The position numbers and the translations under genes are program-made. The notes beneath the pieces are model-generated. The model was not told the DNA's origin and ran no database searches. It saw only the letters and a program-made list of their open reading frames with translations. This document shows positions 1-5,841 of a stretch of DNA of 16,860 nucleotides, piece after piece. Each line of letters opens with the position of its first letter. Positions within the stretch are counted from its first letter, which is position 1. The stretch is taken from the NCBI GenBank assembly GCA_041477815.1, contig JBGOUV010000111.1:1-16860 (forward strand), given 5' to 3'. This stretch comes from JBGOUV01 sp041477815. GTDB taxonomy: Bacteria > Acidobacteriota > Terriglobia > Bryobacterales > JACQDG01.

Positions 1-209
1 ACCAGACGATTGGTGGTCGTCGAGACCACGTCCACCTGCCCGGCGGTGAAGTTGGCCGCGTAAAGCGCCGAACGGGGCTCGTCCAGGACGATGTCGCTGA
101 TGTGGCCGGGCAACTGGACTACGGTCCCGATGGTCCCCGCCCAAGCACTCCCCGCCAGCGAAGCAGACAGGGTTAGGAAAGCTCTGAAGATACAGGCTGA
201 TTTTTTCAT
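1..209 (-). CDS. Secreted YVTN/beta-propeller repeat protein, N-terminal part (cut by window edge)
   Basis: Translation from the ATG at 209 begins MKKSACIFRAFLTLSASLAG and continues SAWAGT, a classic Sec signal peptide with likely cleavage after the SAWA segment. The mature protein starts with a repeat of the type LPGHISDIVLDEPRSALYAA followed by NFTAGQVDVVSTTTN. This is the blade pattern of YVTN/NHL-like beta-propeller surface proteins. About 69 residues are visible and the rest lies beyond the left edge. It begins 13 nt after the secretin stop, with a weak GGAA ribosome binding site, so it is probably co-transcribed with the secretin. A role as a secreted or surface-exposed partner of the pilus is inference from position only. 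Confidence 0.75.
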   Translation of the reverse strand, partial: MKKSACIFRAFLTLSASLAGSAWAGTIGTVVQLPGHISDIVLDEPRSALYAANFTAGQVDVVSTTTNRL

Positions 210-222
210 ATTAGGTTCCAAT

Positions 223-1572
223 CTACTTTTTGGGATCGACCAGAGGCATGAACTCGACCGGGTAGTGCACCTCGGGCTTCGCGTCGCCGGCGGCAATGGC
301 CGCTGGGAATTCGGGCGACACCAGAACCAGCAGCTCGCTGTTGTTCTTGTTGATGTTGCGGCTCTTGAAGAGGTTTCCCAATAGCGGGATGCTGGCCAGA
401 CCCGGAATGCGCGAGAGATTCTCGCTGACCCGCCGGTCAAGCAGGCCGGCGATCACGAAGCTCTGGCCCGCGGCCAGCTCCACATCGGTTTCCACCCGCC
501 TGGTGGAGAGCGCTGGGATGAGAAACCCGGAAAGCGAAACGGCGTTGGCGAAGTCGAGGGAGCTGACCTCCGGGCGCACGTGCAATTTGATCGTGTCGGT
601 CCCGGTAATGATGGGGGTAAAGTTCAGCCGGATGCCGAACTCCCGGAACTGGATGGTGACCGCGCCCGCGTTGCCGCCGCCCTGGACGACCGGAACCGGG
701 AACTCACCACCCACCAGAAATACCGCCTCTTTGCCGCTGGTAGCCACCAGGTTTGGCTCGGCCAGGACTTCCAGCATGTTCCGCAACTGCAAGGCGCGGA
801 TCAGCGCCCCCAGGTTGAGGTCGGGCCGGAAGGCGAAGATGTTGAGGGCGTCGGAGAGGCTGAAGGTGCTCGAAGTGCCCGTGACCTTCCCCCCAATGGT
901 GCCCTCCACGTTGGTGGGGCGCGCCCCGGCGAACTGCTGGGTGGAAATCGTGCCCGGAGTGTTCAGGGCCCCCGTGCTAAACAGGTTCACGCCGAACTGC
1001 TGGATGGCCGACCGCTGCACCTCGGCGAACCGAACCTTCAGCAATACCTGCCTCTCCGATACGACGGGAAACACGAGGTTGCTGACCACCGCCCTTCCCA
1101 GTCCGGCCACCATCGCCGCGGCCTTCTCGGCGACCGCCTGCGAAGAAACTTTTCCAGTGAGGGCAACGGTGCCGTTGCTCACTGAAATCTGGATGTCGTC
1201 CTGGGGGAAGGTGCTCTTGAACTGCTGCTGCATCTGCTGCAGGTTCGGCTGGACGGCCAGGGTGAAGAAGTTTCTTTCGCCGCCCTTGGACCAGATCACC
1301 AGCGTGGTGATGCCGGGACCCTTGGCGTTGATGAGCAGCTCCTTCGTGGAGACGGCGACGGCGTCGGCGACCTCCGGATTGGAGATCGAGACGCGCGTGA
1401 TCTCGTCCGGGTGGTCGAGAATGACGGCCTTTCCGACCGTCATCGCTATCTCTTCGGTGCGGCCGGCCGCGGCCTGAGTGGTCTCGGCGGACTGCGCGCT
1501 GGCGGTAGCGATCACCACAACGAAAAGCAATCCGGCCATGCCAGCAGCCGGAAGGGGGGAATGCCTTCGCAT
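223..1572 (-). CDS. cpaC: Flp pilus outer-membrane secretin CpaC/RcpA
   Basis: This 449-residue protein forms the outer-membrane channel of the Tad pilus. Residues 1-26 are a signal peptide ending ASA|Q, with no lipobox. Residues 40-110 are the pilus/secretin N-terminal domain (the MTVGKAVILDHPDEITRVSI region). Residues 128-165 resemble a BON domain (GTVALTGKVSSQAVAEKA). The secretin domain follows, with the conserved ALQLRNMLEVLAEPNLVATS and VFLVGGEFPVPV segments and the late VIAGLLDRRVSENLSRIPGL and IPLLGNLFKS motif. Length fits the family (about 450-550). The ATG at 1572 is preceded by GGAGCAACT, a good Shine-Dalgarno. The gene is separated from the rest of the tad operon by a 672-bp regulatory gap, whereas in many tad loci the secretin lies next to cpaB. 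Confidence 0.95.
   Translation of the reverse strand: MRRHSPLPAAGMAGLLFVVVIATASAQSAETTQAAAGRTEEIAMTVGKAVILDHPDEITRVSISNPEVADAVAVSTKELLINAKGPGITTLVIWSKGGERNFFTLAVQPNLQQMQQQFKSTFPQDDIQISVSNGTVALTGKVSSQAVAEKAAAMVAGLGRAVVSNLVFPVVSERQVLLKVRFAEVQRSAIQQFGVNLFSTGALNTPGTISTQQFAGARPTNVEGTIGGKVTGTSSTFSLSDALNIFAFRPDLNLGALIRALQLRNMLEVLAEPNLVATSGKEAVFLVGGEFPVPVVQGGGNAGAVTIQFREFGIRLNFTPIITGTDTIKLHVRPEVSSLDFANAVSLSGFLIPALSTRRVETDVELAAGQSFVIAGLLDRRVSENLSRIPGLASIPLLGNLFKSRNINKNNSELLVLVSPEFPAAIAAGDAKPEVHYPVEFMPLVDPKK
1531..1552 (-). promoter_or_regulatory. RNA hairpin inside the secretin signal-peptide codons
   Basis: On the minus-strand RNA the arms 1552-1545 (UCCGGCUG) and 1538-1531 (UGGCCGGA) pair over 8 bp, with two G-U wobbles next to a CUGGCA loop. 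On the plus strand the wobble positions become A-C mismatches, so the structure is specific to the sense strand of the secretin mRNA. A T-rich stretch (TTGCTTTTCG) follows. The same hairpin with the same loop occurs in the degenerate copy at 2090-2111. A role in attenuation or translation is inference. Confidence 0.45.
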
Positions 1573-1614
1573 AGTTGCTCCAATTTGTGCCCGGCCCTCC
1601 TGGGGCGGCGAGCC

Positions 1615-1664
1615 ACAGCGTATTTTGTATTACCGTTCGTCTATCTCGTGCTCCGCTTCTCCTG
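1615..1664 (-). repeat. Leader motif copy A, upstream of the secretin
   Basis: Read on the minus strand this segment starts near CAGGAGA and contains GACGAACGGTAATACAAAAT followed by ACGCTG. Related segments lie at 1867-1911 and 2146-2190. The shared core is GA(C/T)GAACGGTA, then CAAA and TACG. Copy A lies about 40 nt upstream of the secretin start and so in its 5' untranslated leader. Confidence 0.55.
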
Positions 1665-1757
1665 ATATCGTGATGTCCCTGCGCACCTCCCCGGCCTCCC
1701 GCGTCAGAAGAACACAAAACCGCGGTAGCCGGGAAATGTTCTGGGGTGCAACCCTAG

Positions 1758-1786
1758 ATCTTACACCAAGAACGCCCTAATGTCCC
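1758..1786 (-). promoter_or_regulatory. Possible sigma-70 promoter for the secretin gene
   Basis: Minus-strand hexamers GGGACA (1786-1781) and TAAGAT (1763-1758) are 17 bp apart, each matching 4 of 6 consensus positions. This would give a leader of roughly 180 nt before the secretin ATG at 1572, including leader motif copy A. The match is modest and acidobacterial promoters are poorly characterised, so this is a candidate only. Confidence 0.3.
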
Positions 1787-1866
1787 GTAAAAAACTATCG
1801 CTCCTTGGAGGGCCGAGTCCGGCCTGCCGCTCCCATCTGTGCTCGAACCTCCAGAAGCGACGGGCC

Positions 1867-1911
1867 GCAGCGTAGTTTGTACCGTTCATCCTGATTCGCA
1901 TTTCTCCCGCA
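1867..1911 (-). repeat. Leader motif copy B
   Basis: Minus-strand sequence contains GATGAACGGTACAAACTACG then CTGCGG, closely matching the core of copies A and C, preceded by a CGGGAGA block in place of CAGGAGA. No start codon with secretin-like coding sequence follows this copy, so only the leader part is preserved. Confidence 0.5.
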
Positions 1912-1936
1912 AAATAAGACCCGGCCAACTTGCCGG
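1911..1936 (-). terminator. Weak hairpin with T-rich tail
   Basis: On the minus strand CCGGC, loop AAGTTG, GCCGG (1936-1921) is followed by GTCTTATTTT. The stem is only 5 bp and the T-run is interrupted. It may be a second, backup terminator downstream of tadG, or chance in GC-rich DNA. Confidence 0.3.
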
Positions 1937-1967
1937 ACTCTCAACCCCGCAGAATCAACGACTTACC

Positions 1968-1987
1968 GTGGTGCAAATTTGCACCAC
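1968..1987. promoter_or_regulatory. Perfect 20-bp palindrome, candidate operator
   Basis: GTGGTGCAAATTTGCACCAC is perfectly self-complementary over 20 bp, with an AT-rich centre and GC-rich ends, typical of a site for a homodimeric helix-turn-helix regulator. It lies between the tad operon terminator and the likely secretin promoter. The half-sites are in the opposite order from the NtrC consensus, and the GG/GC spacing is one base short for a sigma-54 promoter, so neither assignment fits. The regulator is unknown. Confidence 0.5.
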
Positions 1988-2017
1988 GCGACTCCCGGGC
2001 GCTCTTGCCTCGGGCTG

Positions 2018-2131
2018 CTAAGGCAACCCTGGTAATGATGCGGAGGTCGTGCGCGCCGGCGGTGGTGATCGTCGGCAAAACAAAAACCCTCCGGCCGTGC
2101 CAGCGGCCGGAAGGGGGGGATCCCTCCGCAT
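2018..2131 (-). pseudogene. Degenerate duplicate of the secretin gene start
   Basis: Minus-strand sequence from about 2141 repeats the secretin start: GGAGCAACT followed by ATGCGGAGG, against ATGCGAAGG in the real gene. The reading frame starts MRRDPPLPAAGTAGG, which aligns with MRRHSPLPAAGMAGL of the secretin signal peptide. A small indel then shifts the frame. Nucleotide similarity resumes around GATC(A/G)C(C/T)ACCGCC(G/A)GCGCG, and the shifted frame stops at 2018 after 37 codons. No secretin domain follows. I read it as the remnant of a partial duplication; translation into a 37-residue peptide cannot be excluded because the ribosome binding site is intact. Confidence 0.6.
2077..2111 (-). 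terminator. Rho-independent terminator after tadG
   Basis: On the minus strand TCCGGCCG, loop CTGGCA, CGGCCGGA forms a perfect 8-bp GC-rich stem (2111-2090), followed by GGG and TTTTTGTTTT (2086-2077). It lies about 135 nt after the tadG stop and fits the end of the tad operon. The hairpin sits inside the degenerate secretin start copy. Confidence 0.8.
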
Positions 2132-2145
2132 AGTTGCTCCAGTTG

Positions 2146-2190
2146 AGGTCGTATTTGGTACCGTTCGTCCTTGTTCTCGTCTCTCCTGCA
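2146..2190 (-). repeat. Leader motif copy C, upstream of the degenerate secretin start
   Basis: On the minus strand this segment begins GCAGGAGAGACGAGAACAAG and continues with GACGAACGGTACCAAATACG. It stands before the degenerate start at 2131 as copy A stands before the real start at 1572, but lacks about 30 nt present between motif and Shine-Dalgarno in copy A. Leader and gene start were therefore probably duplicated together. Confidence 0.55.
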
Positions 2191-2244
2191 ACCTGCTGGT
2201 TCTGTCTCCGAATTAAGGTATTGGTTGCTCTCTCAACATTGTCT

Positions 2245-3828
2245 TTACTGGATTAGCGCGACCTTGGTGATGACCTTGAGCGCTAACGGGTCGAGCTGCA
2301 TGCGGACAGCGGGAGTGCCAGCCGTATTCATCGCGTCCACGACGATATTACCGATGATCTCCGTGGTGCTTCCGGGGTTCCCGCGCAGCGTGAACTGCTG
2401 GTAGCGAGTGGCGGTGGTGGCACCCGCGTTGGTCAAATAGATGCTTCCCTTCAGTGAAATAATCCCACCGCCACCCAGCTTGTGCGAACAGCAGACGCCG
2501 GTGTGGCTGACAGAATTCCGGTCCTGGAAAAAGAGAATGCCTTTCCACACCGAGCCGCCGTCGGAACCGACGAGAGTGGCGTTACTATTCGACCCTACGT
2601 CAAATTCTCCAGCGTCCGCTTGTTGAGGGGCAGCCCCCACAAGGGGTCCGGTATTGTAGACCACCATGCCGGCGCCCGTGGGCGCAACGCTGGTAGTATC
2701 GGGAGCGCCTGCAGCGCCCCCGGCCATCATCATTATGCCAAGGGACGCGTTCTTGAAGCCGCCCGGCCCATCCATATAGTAATAACCGGGCTTGAACAAC
2801 GCGGTTTCGTTCTTCACTTCGAGCCCGCCGTTTGGAACGCCCGGCCTCGGACCGTAGCGGCCCGGCGAGTAGAGCATGCAGGGCTGGGCTGGAGCAGCCG
2901 GGCAACCGTCCACGTTCGGGGCGCGCGCCAGCGGCGGAAGAGGCGCGTCGGGGGGGATAGGTGGCCCGGACGGAAAGACGTCCTCGTAGGGATCGGTGAT
3001 CGGAGCTCTTCGCTGGTACTCCCCATCGGTGCCGAGCAGGAGGTTTGCTGGATTGGGGTAATTGTCCGGACCGCCAAACGAACCGAAAATCCCGCCCGTG
3101 CCGGTGTCGCAGAGCCCGCTGTCGTTAGGGCCCGCTTTGGACAGATCGATCACTCCGCCTCCGTTGTCATCTTCGGCGGGATTGCAGTTTGAATTGACTT
3201 GGATACTCTGGGTCGGACCGCCACAGATCGTAATGCTGGCTTTGCCAATGCGCTGGAGGGCGCTACATAAGGTGGGATGCAGCACGAGGATAGGTACCGG
3301 GTTGTCATCCTGCACACAGGCGGCTGTGGCGGATACTCTGACGTTGGCTGTCGAAGGCCCGAGGAACCGCATCAAGGTCGAATCGACGGTTCGCCTGATG
3401 GTCACGGAGACGAGGTTGGGGGCGAAGTCCGGCGAAAGCCGGACCCCGGGCGCGGTCGAGGTCGCCGGAAAAGAAACATCGACGACATCCGAACTGGCGG
3501 CCTGACCGAAGCCACTGAGACGCGCGTAGACACACGGGGTCCTTCCATCGGTTCCATTCGTGCACGTAAAATCCGATGCGCCAAAAGCGCACGCAGCGCA
3601 GGCTGGCGTGGAAGAGGCGTTGTACCCGGTGGTGTTGGTCTTGCCCAGCATACTCATCGCGGCGGCCTGAACCGCTGCATCTGCGGCAGCCTGCGCCATC
3701 TGCCGCTGGGCATACATGTGCGAAGCGTCAATGGCCAGTCCAATGGCGCCGATGAGAAACAAGCTCAGCGCGATCAATACGAGTATTACTACCTGTCCTC
3801 TCTCTCCAGCTTGTCGCATACGCATCAT
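2245..3828 (-). CDS. tadG: TadG-like pilus assembly protein, cysteine-rich
   Basis: About 527 residues. The N-terminus (RGQVVILVLIALSLFLIGAI) is the single membrane anchor of TadG-like proteins, followed by the diagnostic AIDASHMYAQRQMAQAAADA segment around residues 32-51. The long C-terminal part is predicted extracytoplasmic. It carries 13 cysteines, including CAAC, CVQDD, ITICGG and a vicinal CC in GVCCSHK, is rich in Gly, Pro and Asn, and shows no recognisable vWA MIDAS motif. In other Tad systems TadG links pilus and envelope. Start choice is uncertain: ATGs at 3828, 3825 and 3819 are in frame, and the one at 3819 has the best distance from the AGGA sequence. The gene begins 2 nt after the tadE-like stop, and the terminator at 2077-2111 follows it. 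Confidence 0.85.
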   Translation of the reverse strand: MMRMRQAGERGQVVILVLIALSLFLIGAIGLAIDASHMYAQRQMAQAAADAAVQAAAMSMLGKTNTTGYNASSTPACAACAFGASDFTCTNGTDGRTPCVYARLSGFGQAASSDVVDVSFPATSTAPGVRLSPDFAPNLVSVTIRRTVDSTLMRFLGPSTANVRVSATAACVQDDNPVPILVLHPTLCSALQRIGKASITICGGPTQSIQVNSNCNPAEDDNGGGVIDLSKAGPNDSGLCDTGTGGIFGSFGGPDNYPNPANLLLGTDGEYQRRAPITDPYEDVFPSGPPIPPDAPLPPLARAPNVDGCPAAPAQPCMLYSPGRYGPRPGVPNGGLEVKNETALFKPGYYYMDGPGGFKNASLGIMMMAGGAAGAPDTTSVAPTGAGMVVYNTGPLVGAAPQQADAGEFDVGSNSNATLVGSDGGSVWKGILFFQDRNSVSHTGVCCSHKLGGGGIISLKGSIYLTNAGATTATRYQQFTLRGNPGSTTEIIGNIVVDAMNTAGTPAVRMQLDPLALKVITKVALIQ

Positions 3829-3830
3829 TC

Positions 3831-4265
3831 CTAGTAGGTAATAATCCCTCTCGTCACGGTCTTGAGCGGCACCGCCAGCGGCAGAACCGTTAATGGATCG
3901 TAATTGTATGTAACGATGATCTCGACAGGAAACGTAGGATCCTTGAAGGTATTCGGGTAAGTGACGGTAATCGCCAGTTGGCTGGGATCCAGCGTCCCCG
4001 ACTTGGCGTAGTCCCGTACCACGGCCTGGATACCGGCCACCGTGGCCGGCCCGTCGGGGTTGCCGGGAGTGCCGGACCTCTTGGAGCCGTGAGTCATGGC
4101 ATAACGAAGGCCGATCCTGGCCGCGCTCGCCACGTCCGTGTACACCAACACCATGCGTCCGAACTCGAGGCCGGCGAACAGGAGGAGACAAGTCATCACG
4201 ATCACCAGGGCGAACTCCACCATGCCCGCGCCGCGGTTCTTCCTGGCAGAAACGGGATATCTCAT
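3831..4265 (-). CDS. TadE-like minor pseudopilin (second copy)
   Basis: 144 residues starting MRYPVSARKNRGAGMVEFAL. Gly12 followed by AGMVEF matches the prepilin peptidase site G|xxxxE(F/Y), with Glu at +5 of the mature protein and a hydrophobic helix (ALVIVMTCLLLFAGLEFG) after it. The segment VLVYTDVASAARIGLRYAMT is typical of TadE. TadE-like pseudopilins are needed for Flp pilus biogenesis and are processed by TadV/CpaA. The ATG at 4265 overlaps the preceding stop as ATGA and is preceded by GAGGG, indicating translational coupling. An upstream in-frame extension to 4388 would lie inside the preceding gene and lacks family similarity, so it was excluded. Confidence 0.85.
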   Translation of the reverse strand: MRYPVSARKNRGAGMVEFALVIVMTCLLLFAGLEFGRMVLVYTDVASAARIGLRYAMTHGSKRSGTPGNPDGPATVAGIQAVVRDYAKSGTLDPSQLAITVTYPNTFKDPTFPVEIIVTYNYDPLTVLPLAVPLKTVTRGIITY

Positions 4266-4786
4266 TGCATCACCCTCATAACGGTTTGCCGGCGCAGGGT
4301 GGTGGGCGGCAAGGTCAGGTAGACGCCCAAGTTTGGGAAACTGAAGGCGGGGATCAGGGGTTGGTAGTTGTAGACGATGTCGACCCACATCATTTCGTAA
4401 AGAAGACCCTCCGCGCGCGTATCCGCCGGAGGATTGGGGTAATCGCCTGACGCGCCGAGGTCGCAGATGATGGTCGAGTTGTCCAACTGGTCGTACCGGC
4501 AGATGCGGATAACGACGGAACCCTTGTTGCGCAGGGCGCGCACATCCGCGGTCACCAGGGTCGTGACTTGAGAGTTGTTCGGCAGCTTGGGGGCGCCCAC
4601 CGTAGCCGGTCCCTGGGCGCGATAGTTGGCGGCAGCGCGGGCGGTGTTGGCCAGCGTGATCCAGCCATAAAAGAATCCCCCAAAGTTGACCACGTTAATA
4701 AACAGCAAGAACAACAGAGGAATCACCAGGGCAAACTCCACCAGAGATTGCCCGTAGTTTGCCCCCCGCCTTCCTAGTAGTCTCAT
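4262..4786 (-). CDS. tadE: TadE-like minor pseudopilin (first copy)
   Basis: 174 residues. The N-terminus MRLLGRRGANYGQSLVEFAL contains Gly12 followed by QSLVEF, a prepilin peptidase site with Glu at +5. A hydrophobic helix (ALVIPLLFLLFINVVNF) and the TadE-type WITLANTARAAANYRA segment follow. The periplasmic domain has two cysteines (ICRYDQ and IICDLG) that could form a disulfide. The ATG at 4786 overlaps the PilZ gene stop as ATGA and has a strong AGGAG Shine-Dalgarno 5 nt upstream. This protein and the next TadE-like gene may form a heteromeric minor-pilin complex; that is inference. Confidence 0.88.
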   Translation of the reverse strand: MRLLGRRGANYGQSLVEFALVIPLLFLLFINVVNFGGFFYGWITLANTARAAANYRAQGPATVGAPKLPNNSQVTTLVTADVRALRNKGSVVIRICRYDQLDNSTIICDLGASGDYPNPPADTRAEGLLYEMMWVDIVYNYQPLIPAFSFPNLGVYLTLPPTTLRRQTVMRVMQ

Positions 4787-5178
4787 TTCATCTCCTGAAC
4801 TTGAGCGCCCGCCAGGAAGTGCTCGAACCGGAGTCGCTCCTCTTTATTCAGGTACACAAACTTGACCCCCAGGCCCTCCGCTCCGGCGCGCAGCACCTTC
4901 GCCCGCACCTGGATGGACGCACCTGCGTCACCCCGAATGCGCGCTACCTGCAGGTAGGCCGGATCATACCGGAACGACATGGTGACGATGGTCCCCAGGT
5001 ACCACTTCTCCGGGGTGACCAGGTAAGCTCCTCCGGAAGAGACGTCCTTCACCGCGAAGGACACCGGAGTGCCTCCGACCCAGCAAGCGCTCGCTACCAG
5101 CGGAATCGTCATGCGCGAGAATTCCCTTCGTTCTGAAAATGCATGGAGCCAGGCCCCTATTCTTCCGTTAATTCGCAT
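4783..5178 (-). CDS. PilZ-domain protein, probable c-di-GMP sensor
   Basis: 131 residues, essentially one PilZ domain. The RxxxR motif is visible at Arg18-Arg22 (RREFSR) and the DxSxxG motif at Asp45-Gly50 (DVSSGG). Both motifs bind c-di-GMP in this family. Later strands include VTMSFRYDP and GLGVKFVYLNKEERLRFEHF. No signal peptide or membrane segment is visible, so it is probably cytosolic. Its reading frame overlaps the DUF192 gene by 22 nt at its start and the first tadE-like gene by 4 nt at its end, which places it firmly inside the pilus operon. It suggests that pilus assembly or retraction responds to c-di-GMP; the interaction partner is unknown. Confidence 0.9.
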   Translation of the reverse strand: MRINGRIGAWLHAFSERREFSRMTIPLVASACWVGGTPVSFAVKDVSSGGAYLVTPEKWYLGTIVTMSFRYDPAYLQVARIRGDAGASIQVRAKVLRAGAEGLGVKFVYLNKEERLRFEHFLAGAQVQEMK

Positions 5179-5714
5179 CGCAATCGCTCACTAACCGGGG
5201 CCGCCTCGTGCCGTTGCGGCTCTTTGCGGACCTGCTGGGCTCTCCAATGGATCTCCATTTCCTGAGCCGAGCAAATCAGCAGTTCGTCGCCGACGTGGGT
5301 CTGGGAGGTGTAAATGGTCCGCACCGGCAACTCCAGCACGCTGTGACACTGCGCCCGTACCGGCGCGATGCGACAGGGGCCGAGGTTCTCAATCAAATGA
5401 ATCACCTGGGCCTGCTCATTCAAGTAGATCACGTCGATCGGGAATAACACCCCGATGGTGTGGATGCCCGCCGATGGGATCATCCACAGTCCCTCGTCCG
5501 ACCGCAGCTTCCTCTTCCCGAGCAAACCCAGCAACCGGGACAGATGTCCGTCCGCCACGGTTACCCCGAGACTGAGGAAAGCCTGCCGCGTTTTATTGAA
5601 CACGCAAACCTTTTCCACGTGATTTGTCCGTTTCCGCCAGGCGCTGAGCTGGCCGGCAAGCGGGCCGCGGCGGGCCGCCCGGACGACTCCGGCGCCGGCC
5701 GCGACCGGGTCCAT
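5157..5714 (-). CDS. DUF192 family protein in the tad operon
   Basis: 185 residues as drawn. The DUF192 domain covers about residues 36-150: GVTVADGHLSRLLGLLGKRK, DEGLWMIPSAGIHTIGVLFP, IDVIYLNEQAQVI and VLELPVRTIY followed by VGDELLI are the family's conserved blocks. DUF192 proteins have no established biochemical role. The first 32 residues (rich in Ala, Gly and Arg) are not part of the domain. The ATG at 5714 directly abuts the stop of the microprotein gene but has a poor ribosome binding site. A GTG at 5618 (VEKVCVFNKT) could be the true start and would give about 153 residues. No clear signal peptide is seen, although many DUF192 proteins elsewhere have one. Confidence 0.8.
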   Translation of the reverse strand: MDPVAAGAGVVRAARRGPLAGQLSAWRKRTNHVEKVCVFNKTRQAFLSLGVTVADGHLSRLLGLLGKRKLRSDEGLWMIPSAGIHTIGVLFPIDVIYLNEQAQVIHLIENLGPCRIAPVRAQCHSVLELPVRTIYTSQTHVGDELLICSAQEMEIHWRAQQVRKEPQRHEAAPVSERLRCELTEE

Positions 5715-5810
5715 TTAGTGGACCCGCTTCCGCCTGCGCTGGATCAGCACATACAGAACCACCACAAAGAGAACCCCCGCTACCAGTCGAATCAAGTCGA
5801 TGTTGCTCAT
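5715..5810 (-). CDS. 31-residue single-span membrane microprotein
   Basis: The frame from the ATG at 5810 encodes MSNIDLIRLVAGVLFVVVLY then VLIQRRRKRVH. This is one hydrophobic helix (about residues 7-23) followed by a strongly basic tail (RRRKR), predicting N-out/C-in topology by the positive-inside rule. A strong Shine-Dalgarno (GAGAGG, 7 nt spacing) precedes it. It lies 31 nt after tadC, and its TAA is directly followed by the ATG of the DUF192 gene, so it fills the gap exactly. I do not recognise a family. The ribosome binding site, the fit in the operon and the clean membrane-helix design argue that it is real. Confidence 0.65.
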   Translation of the reverse strand: MSNIDLIRLVAGVLFVVVLYVLIQRRRKRVH

Positions 5811-5841
5811 ACTTTTCCTCTCTCCAGACAAACTAGAATTC

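Larger units (their letters stand above)
1573..2244. other. Large tadG-secretin intergenic region with repeated leader elements
   Basis: I see no intact gene in these 672 bp. In transcription order on the minus strand they hold: leader motif copy C; a degenerate copy of the secretin gene start; an intrinsic terminator; a perfect 20-bp palindrome; a weak second hairpin with a T-rich tail; leader motif copy B; a possible sigma-70 promoter; and leader motif copy A just upstream of the secretin. Short plus-strand ORFs here show no family signature and are probably fortuitous. Confidence 0.7.

Noticed and set aside
296..1477. 393-codon plus-strand ORF opposite the secretin
   Set aside because: The antisense frame of a clear secretin gene; composition is shadow-like and no domain is recognisable.
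1968..1987. Sigma-54 promoter reading of the palindrome
   Set aside because: GG and GC elements are one base too close for the -24/-12 spacing.
2482..3192. 236-codon plus-strand ORF opposite tadG
   Set aside because: Shadow of tadG, with no family signature.
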